Shown in pieces: positions 44,298-52,303 of a DNA stretch of 64,000 bases (its first letter is position 1; every line of letters begins with the position of its first letter). Location of the stretch: contig NZ_SHLD01000001.1 of the NCBI RefSeq assembly GCF_004217615.1, positions 2,542,001 through 2,606,000 on the forward strand. Direction: 5' to 3'. The notes beneath the pieces were generated by a model, which did not search any database, had not been told where the DNA came from, and worked only from the letters and a program-made list of their open reading frames with translations. A program made the position numbers and the translations under genes. Source of the DNA: Micromonospora kangleipakensis. Lineage in GTDB: Bacteria > Actinomycetota > Actinomycetes > Mycobacteriales > Micromonosporaceae.

Positions 44298-45541
44298 GAC
44301 GCCACCGGTGCCGCCGGGCGAAGCCTTTCCCGCAGCCTGACCTGTGCGTTCGGCCACTCGTCGACGGTCATCGAATACTGCACGGTGTCCCGCCAGGAGC
44401 CGTCCGCCCGCGGCCGGTGCATCCGGAGCACCCCCTCCCGGGTGGCGCCGAGGCGCTCGATCGCCCGCTGTGAGCGCTCGTTGCGGATGTCGGTGTGCCA
44501 GACGACCCGGACCGCACCGAGCTCATCGAAGGCCCGACCGAGCAGCAGCAACTTCGCCTCGGTGTTGATCCCGGTCCGCCACCAGGGACGGCCGAGCCAG
44601 GTGTACCCGATCGCCACCGACCGGCGGTCGGCGTCCACCTCGTAGAACGAGGTGGCGCCGACCACCGCCCCCGTTGCCGCGCAGCGCTGCACCCACGGCA
44701 CCCGCTCTTCCCGGTGGTGCGCGGTCAGCGCTGCCTGGATGGCTCGGCGCATCTCGGTCGCGTCCACCGGCTGCCGGCCGCCGAGGTGCCGCCAGACCTC
44801 GGGGTCGGCGGTCGCCGTGAACAGCTCCTCGGCGTGGGCCAGGTCGAGGGGTTCCAGCACGACGTGTTCGCCGCGCAGCACCACCGGCTCCAGCCAGGCC
44901 GACCGGGCCGGCCGCAGGTACGCCGGCAGCGGCGCGGTCACCCCGGGGGCCGGCTCCGGCACCCCGGCGGTCAGCCGCAGCGGCAGCACCCCGGCCCAGT
45001 ACGGCAGGTCGAGGTCGGCGGGGTCGTCGTTGACCCCGCCGGTGCGGGTCCGGACCGACACCTCGCGCAGCGGCAGCGCCAGCACGGCCGTCTCGGCCAG
45101 CTCCCGGCGGCTCGGCGGCCGGCTGTCCGCGCTGCGCCCGGCTGCGGCCTTCTCGACCAGCGCGGTGAGGACGGCGGTCTTCTCCCGCTCGTCGGTGACC
45201 AGCCGCGCGGTGCCGTGCGCGACCAGGGAGCGGTAGTTGGCGCTGTGGTGGAACTGGGAGCGGCCGTAGATCAGCGCGTCGAGCAGGGTCACCGCGACGC
45301 AGACCGGCAGCCCGGCGTCGTCCCGGGCGGCGAGCAGCGGCCGGCTGCCGGTGGAGCCGTGCAGGTAGAGGGTGTCGCCGACGCGGACGTGCAGGGTGGG
45401 CAGGACCCGCGGCTCACCGTCCACGGTGAACCCCAGCGCGCAGTGGTACGCCTCGTCGAGGACGGCGTGCGCGGCGTTCTCGTCGTAGCTCATCCGGTCG
45501 CGGGTCCGGCTGGCGGTGGTCCGTTCGGTGCGGGGGTACAT
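44294..45541 (-). CDS. PNPOx-like flavin/FMN domain fused to a GNAT acetyltransferase
   Basis: The 415-residue protein has two domains. Residues about 15-215 resemble the pyridoxamine 5'-phosphate oxidase-like split-barrel family (L-H-G-S-T-G-S-R, S-A-N-Y-R-S-L-V-A-H-G). Residues about 240-410 form a RimJ/RimL-type GNAT domain (R-G-E-H-V-V-L-E-P-L, I-G-Y-T-W-L-G-R-P-W-W, N-E-R-S-Q-R-A-I-E-R-L-G-A). Each domain usually occurs alone. The ATG at 45541 was chosen; an in-frame ATG 12 bp upstream lacks better support. The downstream leuE and divergent mocR suggest a B6 or amino-acid-linked function, which is inference. Confidence 0.85.
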   Translation of the reverse strand: MYPRTERTTASRTRDRMSYDENAAHAVLDEAYHCALGFTVDGEPRVLPTLHVRVGDTLYLHGSTGSRPLLAARDDAGLPVCVAVTLLDALIYGRSQFHHSANYRSLVAHGTARLVTDEREKTAVLTALVEKAAAGRSADSRPPSRRELAETAVLALPLREVSVRTRTGGVNDDPADLDLPYWAGVLPLRLTAGVPEPAPGVTAPLPAYLRPARSAWLEPVVLRGEHVVLEPLDLAHAEELFTATADPEVWRHLGGRQPVDATEMRRAIQAALTAHHREERVPWVQRCAATGAVVGATSFYEVDADRRSVAIGYTWLGRPWWRTGINTEAKLLLLGRAFDELGAVRVVWHTDIRNERSQRAIERLGATREGVLRMHRPRADGSWRDTVQYSMTVDEWPNAQVRLRERLRPAAPVAS

Positions 45542-45555
45542 GCGACATCCCATCT

Positions 45556-45569
45556 TTGTTCTAGTACAA
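45556..45569. promoter_or_regulatory. palindromic operator between mocR and the PNPOx-GNAT/leuE operon
   Basis: TTGTTCTAGTACAA is a near-perfect 14-bp palindrome (one mismatched pair about a CTAG centre) in a locally AT-rich 38-bp divergent spacer. It overlaps TACAAT (45565-45570), a -10 element 9 nt before the mocR GTG. Such sites upstream of GntR/MocR genes are usually bound by the regulator itself. Confidence 0.6.
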
Positions 45570-45579
45570 TCTCCAAACT

Positions 45580-46920
45580 GTGGCAGCACATTATCAGATC
45601 GCAGGGTCGACGTCGGCCGCCATTTCGGCCAGCGTGGAGAGCGGGATCCGCAGCGGGGCACTCGCCCCGGGCGACGCCCTGCCCGCCGTCCGCACCCTGG
45701 CCACCGGGCTGGCGGTGAGCCCGGCCACCGTCGCCCGGGCGTACCAGGAGCTGCGGCAGCGCGGCCTGGTGGTCACCGCCGGCCGGCACGGCACCCGGGT
45801 CCGGCCCCGCCCGCCGGTCGCCACCCGCCGCGCCGGGCTGATGCCGCCACCGCTGCCCGGCAGCCGCAACCTCTCCGCCGGGCAGCCCGACAGGCGGCTG
45901 CTGCCACCGCTCGGCCCGCACCTGGCCGCGCTCGCCGCCGAGATCGGCGCGCCCACCGGGTACGCCGCCGCCGCCGTCCTCCCCGAGCTGGTCGACGCCG
46001 CCCGGGAGCGGCTCGCCGCCGACGGCGTACCGGCCGAGGAGATCACCGTCACCGGCGGCGCGCTGGACGGCATCGAGCGGCTGCTCGCCGCCCACCTCCG
46101 GCCCGGTGACGCGGTGGCGGTCGAGGACCCCGGCTGGGCCAACCTGCTGGACCTGGTCGCCGCGCTCGGGCTGCGCGCCATCGGCGTGCCGGTCGACGAC
46201 GAGGGCCCCACCGAGCCGGGGGTGCGGGCCGCCCTCGCCGCCGGGGCCCGCGCGCTGGTCGTCACCAGCCGCGCCCAGAACCCGACCGGCGCGGCCCTCT
46301 CCGCCGACCGCGCCGACGCGCTGCGGGCGCTGCTCGCCGGCCGGTCCGACCTGCTGCTGATCGAGGACGACCACGCCGCCGAGCTGGCCCGCGTACCGCT
46401 GCATCCGCTCGCCGGGGCGACCCCGGCCTGGGCCTTCGTCCGGTCGGTGAGCAAGCCCTACGGCCCGGACCTGCGCCTGGCGGTGCTCGCCGGCGACGAG
46501 GCCACGGTGGCCCGGGTCGCCGGCCGGGCCCGGGTTGGTGCCGGCTGGGTCTCCACCGTGCTGCAACGCCTCGTGCTGGCGCTCTGGCGCGACCCCGCCA
46601 CCGCCGACCTGGTGCGCCGCGCCGGGGAGAGCTACGAGCGGCGGAGGAACGGGCTGGCGCGAGAGCTCGCCGCACACGGCCTCGCCGCCCACGCCCGAAC
46701 CGGGATCAACGTCTGGGTGCCCGTGCCGGACGAGACCGTGGTGGTCACCGCGCTGCGGGACGCCGGCTGGTCGGTCGCCCCCGGCGTGATCAACCGGATC
46801 GCCGCCGGCCCGGGCGTCCGGATCACGGTCAGCTCCCTCGACGAGGCCGACCTCGCCCCGCTCGCCGCCGCGATCGCCCGCGCGGTACGCCCCACCGCGC
46901 CGTTCGGGTTCACCGCGTGA
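45580..46920 (+). CDS. MocR-type GntR regulator with aminotransferase-like domain
   Basis: The 446-residue protein joins an N-terminal GntR winged helix (about residues 8-75, with L-P-A-V-R-T-L-A and S-P-A-T-V-A-R-A-Y-Q-E-L) to a fold-type I aminotransferase domain. PLP would bind K292 in S-V-S-K-P-Y-G-P-D, and N-P-T-G is present. MocR proteins such as PdxR respond to PLP or amino-acid-derived ligands. The GTG start lies 9 nt after a -10 element. It probably controls the divergent genes. A mobile element begins 1 nt after its stop codon. Confidence 0.92.
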   Translation: MAAHYQIAGSTSAAISASVESGIRSGALAPGDALPAVRTLATGLAVSPATVARAYQELRQRGLVVTAGRHGTRVRPRPPVATRRAGLMPPPLPGSRNLSAGQPDRRLLPPLGPHLAALAAEIGAPTGYAAAAVLPELVDAARERLAADGVPAEEITVTGGALDGIERLLAAHLRPGDAVAVEDPGWANLLDLVAALGLRAIGVPVDDEGPTEPGVRAALAAGARALVVTSRAQNPTGAALSADRADALRALLAGRSDLLLIEDDHAAELARVPLHPLAGATPAWAFVRSVSKPYGPDLRLAVLAGDEATVARVAGRARVGAGWVSTVLQRLVLALWRDPATADLVRRAGESYERRRNGLARELAAHGLAAHARTGINVWVPVPDETVVVTALRDAGWSVAPGVINRIAAGPGVRITVSSLDEADLAPLAAAIARAVRPTAPFGFTA

Positions 46921-46921
46921 C

Positions 46922-46944
46922 CTAGTGCGGTGTCCACTAACGTT
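46922..46944. repeat. left terminal inverted repeat of the TnpB element
   Basis: CTAGTGCGGTGTCCAC then TAACGTT; mismatches to the right repeat are at positions 8 and 17. Looser matching (CCGGG) continues to position 30. The stop codon of tnpB lies within it. Confidence 0.85.
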
Positions 46945-48355
46945 CACCGGGTTTTCGGTGGGTGTTGTGGATCCTCGCTTTGGGGGCGAGCGACTCCCCA
47001 CCGGTTGGTGGGGCGGGCCTCCGCGGGCCAACTGATCCTCGCGCCGCCCGGGGTGGGCGGCGGGGGTCACGTCGGGACCGGCCGGCACCGGGCAGGTGCC
47101 GGCCGGCTCGACGGTGCGTGACCACCTCCGGCTGCACAACAGCTGTCGGGGTGGTGGATCCGCCGCCCGGGGTGCGGGTGGCGATGCTGGCCGCCGCGAC
47201 CAGGTCGCGGTGACCGGAGAATGCGCAGTGCGGGCAGGACAACGTCCTGCCCCGGGGTTTCGGCACCCGCCTTCGGCAGGCGGGGCAGGTGGACGACGTG
47301 CCGCGTTCGTCGACCAGCCGGACGGTGATCCCGGCCAGGGTGGCCTTGTCGGTGAGAACTTGGAGGAGCCGGCCGATCTGCCACTGCCGTAGCCGCAGGT
47401 TGTGCCGCCGCCCCGCCGGCAGATTCAGCACACCGCGAGGATCGCCGACGTGCAGGACACCGACCCGCTGCCGCACCGCCCACGAGACGACCGTGCGGGC
47501 GGCCTCGTGCTGGGCCTGCCGGACCCTGCGCCGGTGCCGGCCCTCCACCAGCCGTGCCCGACGGCGGTACTGCCGCCACCGCCGCGACCCCTTCTCACCA
47601 GGTTTCGGCGCCCGCCGTGCCACGGCGCGGCGGCGGGCTTTCGTGTCGGCCAGGTGCATGCGGTGCTCGGCGCGGATCGCCCGCCCCGACACCAACAACC
47701 CCTCCCCGTCAGGACCGGCCACCGCGTACGGGTGGATGATCCCGAGATCCACCCCGGCGACCCTGGCCGGGTCCGGTTCCTCGCCGGGCGGGTAGACCGC
47801 AATCGGAACCTCGGCGGTGACATCGAGGAACAGGCGGCCGTCCTCGCACATCAGCGTGATCGACCGGACTTGTTCGGCCGGATACGGCACCTCCCGCGCC
47901 AGGCGCACCCACAACGGCGCCCCACCTTTGGCGGTGGGGATCCGCACCCGGCGTCCGTCGAGGGTGAACGTGCCGTGATACCAGCGCACCGGCACCAACC
48001 CCCGCCGGCGACGCGGAAACCGCGCCAACAGGTCACCCGCGCTGCGGCGCTTCGCCGCCGCGAACCACGCATCGGAAAACCGACGCAACACCGACCGCGC
48101 ACCGACGGAATCCAGTTCCGCGAACGTGCCCGGCCCGGACGTCGCCAACTCCCGGCACAACTCCTGATAACCGGACAGGGGTACATCCCGGCGGCGACGC
48201 CGCCACCCGTTGACCTCCAACACACACGCCCACACGTCACCGGCCGAGCGCAGCAGCCCGAAACACCGCCGCCGCTGCCCGGGCGTCACCCGCAACGCGA
48301 CGCGCGCGGTGCGGTGCACGGCCCGCGGGGCGGCGGGATCCCGACGACGAGGCAC
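46937..48355 (-). CDS. tnpB: TnpB-family (IS200/IS605/IS607-type) RNA-guided nuclease homologue, unusual active site
   Basis: The 472-residue protein has a basic N-terminal part and a C-terminal RuvC-like nuclease. D203 in A-G-V-D-L-G is the first catalytic acid and D384 in G-H-R-D-L the third. The zinc-finger cysteines are C357/C360 and C374/C377. The usual second acid (the Glu of an E-D-L motif) is replaced by Gly304 in H-V-G-D-P-R-G. E350 in V-D-E-R-G-T-S-S might substitute. After residue 395 the sequence is a Pro/Arg-rich tail over DNA that can form several hairpins, as expected if a guide-RNA scaffold overlaps the 3' end. Translation starts at GTG 48355. Confidence 0.88.
   Translation of the reverse strand: MPRRRDPAAPRAVHRTARVALRVTPGQRRRCFGLLRSAGDVWACVLEVNGWRRRRRDVPLSGYQELCRELATSGPGTFAELDSVGARSVLRRFSDAWFAAAKRRSAGDLLARFPRRRRGLVPVRWYHGTFTLDGRRVRIPTAKGGAPLWVRLAREVPYPAEQVRSITLMCEDGRLFLDVTAEVPIAVYPPGEEPDPARVAGVDLGIIHPYAVAGPDGEGLLVSGRAIRAEHRMHLADTKARRRAVARRAPKPGEKGSRRWRQYRRRARLVEGRHRRRVRQAQHEAARTVVSWAVRQRVGVLHVGDPRGVLNLPAGRRHNLRLRQWQIGRLLQVLTDKATLAGITVRLVDERGTSSTCPACRRRVPKPRGRTLSCPHCAFSGHRDLVAAASIATRTPGGGSTTPTAVVQPEVVTHRRAGRHLPGAGRSRRDPRRPPRAARGSVGPRRPAPPTGGESLAPKARIHNTHRKPGER
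46945..47013 (-). ncRNA. possible omega-RNA (guide scaffold) region at the tnpB 3' end
   Basis: Three hairpins are packed in the last ~75 bp before the left inverted repeat: CACCG/CGGTG (46945-46960), CTCGC/GCGAG (46974-46990) and CCCCACC/GGTGGGG with a GGTT loop (46996-47013). TnpB guide RNAs are usually encoded here, overlapping the tnpB 3' end and running into the flank. The boundary and activity are inferred. Confidence 0.35.
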
Positions 48356-48410
48356 GAACCGAAGCCAACACCACCCCTACGACATTTTCCCAACCCCGAC
48401 CAACCCGGCC

Positions 48411-48433
48411 AACGTTTGTGGACACGGCACTAG
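48411..48433. repeat. right terminal inverted repeat of the TnpB element
   Basis: Read inward on the reverse strand it is CTAGTGCCGTGTCCAC then AAACGTT, matching the left repeat at 21 of 23 positions. It lies 55 bp upstream of the tnpB GTG. Confidence 0.85.
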
Positions 48434-48486
48434 CCGGGGCATGCCGGCCGCACCTGTGGGAATGCCGCGCCGGGAGGTGGTCGACC

Positions 48487-48603
48487 ATGGATTCGAACAA
48501 GTCGCGGACCGGACTCTGGATCGCCATCGCGGTGGCGGTGATCATCGTGATCATCGTGATCGCGCTGGCCGCACGCGACGGCGGCGGAGGGGGCGGTTAC
48601 TGA
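48487..48603 (+). CDS. 38-residue single-span membrane peptide
   Basis: The short ORF begins M-D-S-N-K-S-R-T-G-L-W and has one strong membrane span of Ile/Val/Ala (about residues 11-30), followed by A-R-D and a Gly-rich end G-G-G-G-G-G-Y. GGGAGG lies 9 nt before the ATG. Similar tiny proteins are annotated as hypothetical in actinobacteria. The good ribosome-binding site and the coherent membrane span support it as real. Confidence 0.55.
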   Translation: MDSNKSRTGLWIAIAVAVIIVIIVIALAARDGGGGGGY

Positions 48604-48674
48604 CGCACGGAATACTCTGCCGCGCGACGGGCGGGAACCCGGCGTCCGGCAGGAAACCGGTATATAAAGTCGGC

Positions 48675-49379
48675 ATGGCCGAGCAGACCGAGAGCGCCCC
48701 CGGCGCCCAGCAGTTCATCCCGCCGCAGGCCGACACCATCGACGAGCTGCGCGCCGCGGCGGCCGGCTGCCAGGGGTGTGAGCTCTACCGGGACGCCTCG
48801 CAGACCGTCTTCGGCCGGGGCGACGAGAGCGCCCGGGTGGTCCTCGTGGGCGAGCAGCCCGGCGACATGGAGGACCAGAAGGGCCTGCCCTTCGTCGGCC
48901 CGGCCGGCCGGCTGCTGCGCAAGGCGGTGGACGACGCCGGCATCGACCCTGGTCACATCTACCTGACCAACGCAGTCAAGCACTTCAGATTCGAGCTGCG
49001 CGGCAAGCGCCGGATCCACCAGTCGCCGGACCGGGTGCACATCACCGCCTGCCGGCCCTGGCTGGTGGCCGAGTTCGCCCGGCTGAGCCCCGAGGTGGTG
49101 GTGGTGCTCGGCGCCACCGCCGCCAAGGCCCTGCTCGGCCCGACGTTCCGGGTGACGAAGCAGCGCGGCGAGCTGCTGCCCTGGCCGGACGCCGCGCAGC
49201 ACCCGGAGGACTTCAAGCGGGTGCCGGTGGACAACACGGGCAAGGTGGCCGACGTGCCTCCGGCGCAACTCCTGGCCACCATCCACCCGTCCGCGGTGCT
49301 GCGCGCCGACAACCAGGACGTGGCGTACGGGGGGCTGGTCGCCGACCTCACTGTCGCCGCCCGCGCCCTCGCCGCCTGA
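48675..49379 (+). CDS. udgX: UdgX-type uracil-DNA glycosylase (covalent uracil binder)
   Basis: The 234-residue protein is an iron-sulfur uracil-DNA glycosylase of the UdgX group. Motif A is G-E-Q-P-G at residues 59-63, followed by F-V-G-P-A-G. The UdgX-specific loop K-R-R-I-H at 111-115 supplies the histidine that forms a covalent bond with the abasic deoxyribose after uracil excision. Cluster cysteines include C32 and C35. Motif H-P-S-A-V-L is near the C-terminus. The ATG lies just after TATATAAAGT (48661-48670), suggesting a leaderless or very short leader. Confidence 0.93.
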   Translation: MAEQTESAPGAQQFIPPQADTIDELRAAAAGCQGCELYRDASQTVFGRGDESARVVLVGEQPGDMEDQKGLPFVGPAGRLLRKAVDDAGIDPGHIYLTNAVKHFRFELRGKRRIHQSPDRVHITACRPWLVAEFARLSPEVVVVLGATAAKALLGPTFRVTKQRGELLPWPDAAQHPEDFKRVPVDNTGKVADVPPAQLLATIHPSAVLRADNQDVAYGGLVADLTVAARALAA

Positions 49380-49483
49380 TGCGCTGGGCCAGGCAAGATC
49401 ACGCTCGACGATCCTGCAGCGACCTGAGCTGACGAGCATCCACTGGGGAGTGCCGGAGGCTCGGGCGGGGTAACCCCCGCGCC

Positions 49484-49711
49484 ATGGCCGACGACCGTTC
49501 CCGCCGTTCCCTGCCGGTGCGGCTCGGCGCGCCCGGCCCGTACGTGCTCGCCGCTCTGATCCTGTTCGCGCTGCTGGTGGCGGGGAGTGTCCGCTGGGCG
49601 GCGATCTACGGGCTGGTCGCGGCGGTCTGCCTGGGCGTCGCGGCGCTGACCCTGTGCCGGGTGCGCCGGCTGGATCGGCGGCTGACCGCACCCTCTGGGC
49701 AGCGCGGTTGA
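49484..49711 (+). CDS. small two-span membrane protein (DUF3017-like)
   Basis: The 75-residue protein has a basic start, two hydrophobic segments (about residues 18-35 and 40-58) and a basic tail (C-R-V-R-R-L-D-R-R). It may belong to a DUF3017-type group of small actinobacterial membrane proteins, but this is a guess from size and topology. No strong ribosome-binding site is visible. It precedes the acyl-CoA dehydrogenase gene by 20 bp. Confidence 0.5.
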   Translation: MADDRSRRSLPVRLGAPGPYVLAALILFALLVAGSVRWAAIYGLVAAVCLGVAALTLCRVRRLDRRLTAPSGQRG

Positions 49712-49731
49712 GCGGTGCCACACTGGCCGCC

Positions 49732-50874
49732 ATGGAGCAGCATCTCTACGAACCCGTCCACGAGGAGTTCCGCGACCTGTGCCGGGAGTTTCTGGCCCGG
49801 GAGGCCGCCCCGCACCACGAGCGCTGGGAGGCCGACGGGATCGTCGACCGGGAGGTCTGGCGCAAGGCCGGCGCGGCCGGGCTGCTCGGCATGGACGTCG
49901 ACACCGAGTATGGCGGCGGCGGCCAGCGGGACTTCCGGTTCAACGCGGTGCTGGTCGAGGAGATCGTCGCGTCCGGCTGTTCCGGGCTCGGCTTCGGCCT
50001 GCACAACGATGTGGTGGCGCCGTACCTGACCGAGCTGACCACCGACGACCAGCGCAAGCGCTGGCTGCCGCGCTTCTGCTCCGGGGACCTGGTCACCGCG
50101 ATCGCGATGAGCGAGCCCGGCGCGGGCAGCGACCTGGCCGGGATCCGCACCAGCGCGGTCCGCGACGGTGACACGTACCTGCTCAACGGCCAGAAGACGT
50201 TCATCACCAACGGCGAGATGGCCGACCTGGTGGTGCTGGTCGTCCGGACCGCCCCGGACCAGGGCGCCCACGGGGTGAGCCTGGTCGCGGTGGAGACCGG
50301 GACCCCCGGGTTCACCCGGGGCCGGCGGCTGGCCAAGGTCGGGCTGAAGGCCAACGACACCGCCGAGCTCTTCTTCGACGACTGCCGGGTGCCGGCGGAG
50401 AACCTGATCGGCACCGAGAACCACGGCTTCTACCACCTGATGGGGAACCTGCCCCGGGAGCGGCTGAGCATCGCGGTGGCCGCGGTCGCGGCGGCGGAGA
50501 AGCTGCTCGCGGTCACCCTCGACTACGCCCGCTCGCGGGAGGCGTTCGGCCGGCCGATCGGGAAGTTCCAGCACAACCGTTTCCTCCTGGCCGAGCTGGA
50601 CACCGAGGTGACGATCGCGCGCACCTTCGTCAACCACTGCGTCGCCGAGTTCAACGCCGGCCGGCTGTCGGTGACCGACGCGGCGAAGGCCAAGTGGTGG
50701 ACCACCGAGCTGCAGAACAAGGTCGCCGACCGCTGCGTGCAGCTGCACGGCGGCTACGGCTTCATGCTGGAGTACCCGGTGGCGAAGGCCTGGCTGGACG
50801 GGCGGGTGCAGACCATCTACGGCGGCACCACCGAGATCATGAAGGAGATCATCGGCCGAGGTCTCGGCCTGTAG
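49732..50874 (+). CDS. acyl-CoA dehydrogenase
   Basis: The 380-residue protein has the full acyl-CoA dehydrogenase fold. It contains A-M-S-E-P-G-A-G-S-D-L (about residues 123-133), the FAD-binding W-x-x-x-L-x-N-G-x-K-x-F-I-T-N region (L-N-G-Q-K-T-F-I-T-N) and the C-terminal I-Y-G-G-T-T-E-I-M-K-E-I-I-G-R, which contains the catalytic glutamate. It oxidises an acyl-CoA to the enoyl-CoA and passes electrons to ETF; chain-length preference cannot be read. CACACT (49719-49724) lies 7 nt before the ATG and no ribosome-binding site is present, so the mRNA is probably leaderless. Confidence 0.93.
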   Translation: MEQHLYEPVHEEFRDLCREFLAREAAPHHERWEADGIVDREVWRKAGAAGLLGMDVDTEYGGGGQRDFRFNAVLVEEIVASGCSGLGFGLHNDVVAPYLTELTTDDQRKRWLPRFCSGDLVTAIAMSEPGAGSDLAGIRTSAVRDGDTYLLNGQKTFITNGEMADLVVLVVRTAPDQGAHGVSLVAVETGTPGFTRGRRLAKVGLKANDTAELFFDDCRVPAENLIGTENHGFYHLMGNLPRERLSIAVAAVAAAEKLLAVTLDYARSREAFGRPIGKFQHNRFLLAELDTEVTIARTFVNHCVAEFNAGRLSVTDAAKAKWWTTELQNKVADRCVQLHGGYGFMLEYPVAKAWLDGRVQTIYGGTTEIMKEIIGRGLGL

Positions 50875-50949
50875 CGAAACCGGGTGCCGCCGGGTGGGGC
50901 GGGTGCGCAAGGATGGGGCTTCGTCTGACCCCTAACCGAGGAGGCCGGG

Positions 50950-52299
50950 ATGGCCACCGATCTGACCGCGCCGGCCCGTACCCGGCCGGACGTCGCGCCG
51001 ATCCAGCGGCGGACCCTGCGCCTGCTCTTCACCACCCAGATCATCGGCGGGGTCGGCGTCACCATCGGCATCGCGGTGGGGGCGCTGCTCGCCGCGCGGG
51101 TCGCCGGCACCGCGATGGCCGGCCTGGCGCAGAGCGCCGCCGTGGTGGGTGGGGCCCTGCTTGCCGTCCCGGTCACCCGGATCATGAACGGGCACGGACG
51201 CCGGCCGGGACTGGCCGTCGCCTACCTGGCCGGCGCGGTCGGCGCCGTGCTGGTGGTGCTCGCCACCGTCACCCGCTCCGTGCCGCTGCTCTTCCTCGGC
51301 ATGCTGCTCTTCGGTGGGGGCACCGCGGCGAACCTCCAGGCCCGCTACGCCGCGGTGGACCTCGCCGAGCCGGCCCGCCGGGGCCGTCAGCTCTCGCTGA
51401 TCGTCTGGGCCACCACCATCGGCGCCGTGGCGGCGCCGAACTTCGCCGCGCTCGCCGACCGCGCCACCACCGGTTGGGGGCTGCCGGCGCTGGCCGGCCC
51501 GTTCGCGTTCAGCGCTGCCGCCTTCGCGCTCGCCGCCGTCGTACTCCTCGTGCTCTTGCGGCCCGACCCGCTGCTCACCGCCCGCCGGCTGGCGGCGGCC
51601 GAGGCCCCGGTGGCGGCCGCCGTCGCGCCGCCGGACCTCACCCCGCCGGCGGACGCCGTCGCCCCGCCAGCTCCGACCGCCCGGCGCGGCGCGGGGATGC
51701 GGGCGGCCTGGCAGGTGGTACGCGGGCGCCCGGCCGCCCGGCTCGGCATCGCGGCGGTGGCGGTGGGCCACGTGGTGATGGTGGCGGTGATGTCGATGAC
51801 CCCGGTACGCCTCGGCGAGTCGCACTCCGACGCGGACGTGCTGCGGGTGGTCGGCATCGTGCTGAGCCTGCACATCGCCGGCATGTACGCCCTCAGCCCG
51901 CTGGTGGGCTGGCTCACCGACCGGGCGGGCCGGCGCGCGGTCATCCTGGGCGGGGTCGCAACGCTGCTGGCCGCGTGCGCGGTCGCCGGCACCGCCGGGC
52001 ACCACACGCCCCGGCTCTCGATCGGCCTGGTCCTGCTCGGACTGGGCTGGTCCGGCACCATGGTGGCCGGCTCGACGCTGCTGTCGGAGTCGGTGCCGGC
52101 CGCGGTCCGGCCGAGCGTGCAGGGGTTCTCCGACCTGACGATGGGGCTGGCCGGCGCGGGAGCCGCCGCGGTCAGCGGGTTTGTCATGCGGGCGGCCGGT
52201 TATCCGGTGCTCACCCTGCTGGCGGCGATCGCGGTCGTGCCCCTGGTGGCGCTAGCGTTGCGTCCGGTGCCCGGGCGGGTGCCCGACGAGGAGGACTGA
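50950..52299 (+). CDS. MFS transporter
   Basis: The 449-residue protein has 12 membrane spans with a central loop (about residues 215-250) rich in Ala and Pro. The loop N-G-H-G-R-R-P-G after span 2 and T-D-R-A-G-R-R in the second half match the MFS G-x3-D-R-x-G-R-R motif. The substrate is unknown; drug efflux is possible. GAGGAGG precedes the ATG. It stops 4 bp before the DUF3046 gene that leads into recA. Confidence 0.88.
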   Translation: MATDLTAPARTRPDVAPIQRRTLRLLFTTQIIGGVGVTIGIAVGALLAARVAGTAMAGLAQSAAVVGGALLAVPVTRIMNGHGRRPGLAVAYLAGAVGAVLVVLATVTRSVPLLFLGMLLFGGGTAANLQARYAAVDLAEPARRGRQLSLIVWATTIGAVAAPNFAALADRATTGWGLPALAGPFAFSAAAFALAAVVLLVLLRPDPLLTARRLAAAEAPVAAAVAPPDLTPPADAVAPPAPTARRGAGMRAAWQVVRGRPAARLGIAAVAVGHVVMVAVMSMTPVRLGESHSDADVLRVVGIVLSLHIAGMYALSPLVGWLTDRAGRRAVILGGVATLLAACAVAGTAGHHTPRLSIGLVLLGLGWSGTMVAGSTLLSESVPAAVRPSVQGFSDLTMGLAGAGAAAVSGFVMRAAGYPVLTLLAAIAVVPLVALALRPVPGRVPDEED

Positions 52300-52303
52300 T
52301 CAC

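Larger units (their letters stand above)
46922..48433 (-). mobile_element. TnpB-encoding element with IS630-like terminal inverted repeats
   Basis: About 1.5 kb lies between imperfect inverted repeats (21 of 23 bp identical: CTAGTGC, GTGTCCAC and AACGTT blocks) at 46922-46944 and 48411-48433. Both outer ends are CTAG, which fits a TA duplication within a CTAG target as made by IS630/Tc1-mariner transposases. The only gene inside is a TnpB-like ORF; no DDE transposase is present. The inferred empty site is GACCTAGCC, directly after the mocR stop. The element may be mobilised in trans. Confidence 0.8.
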
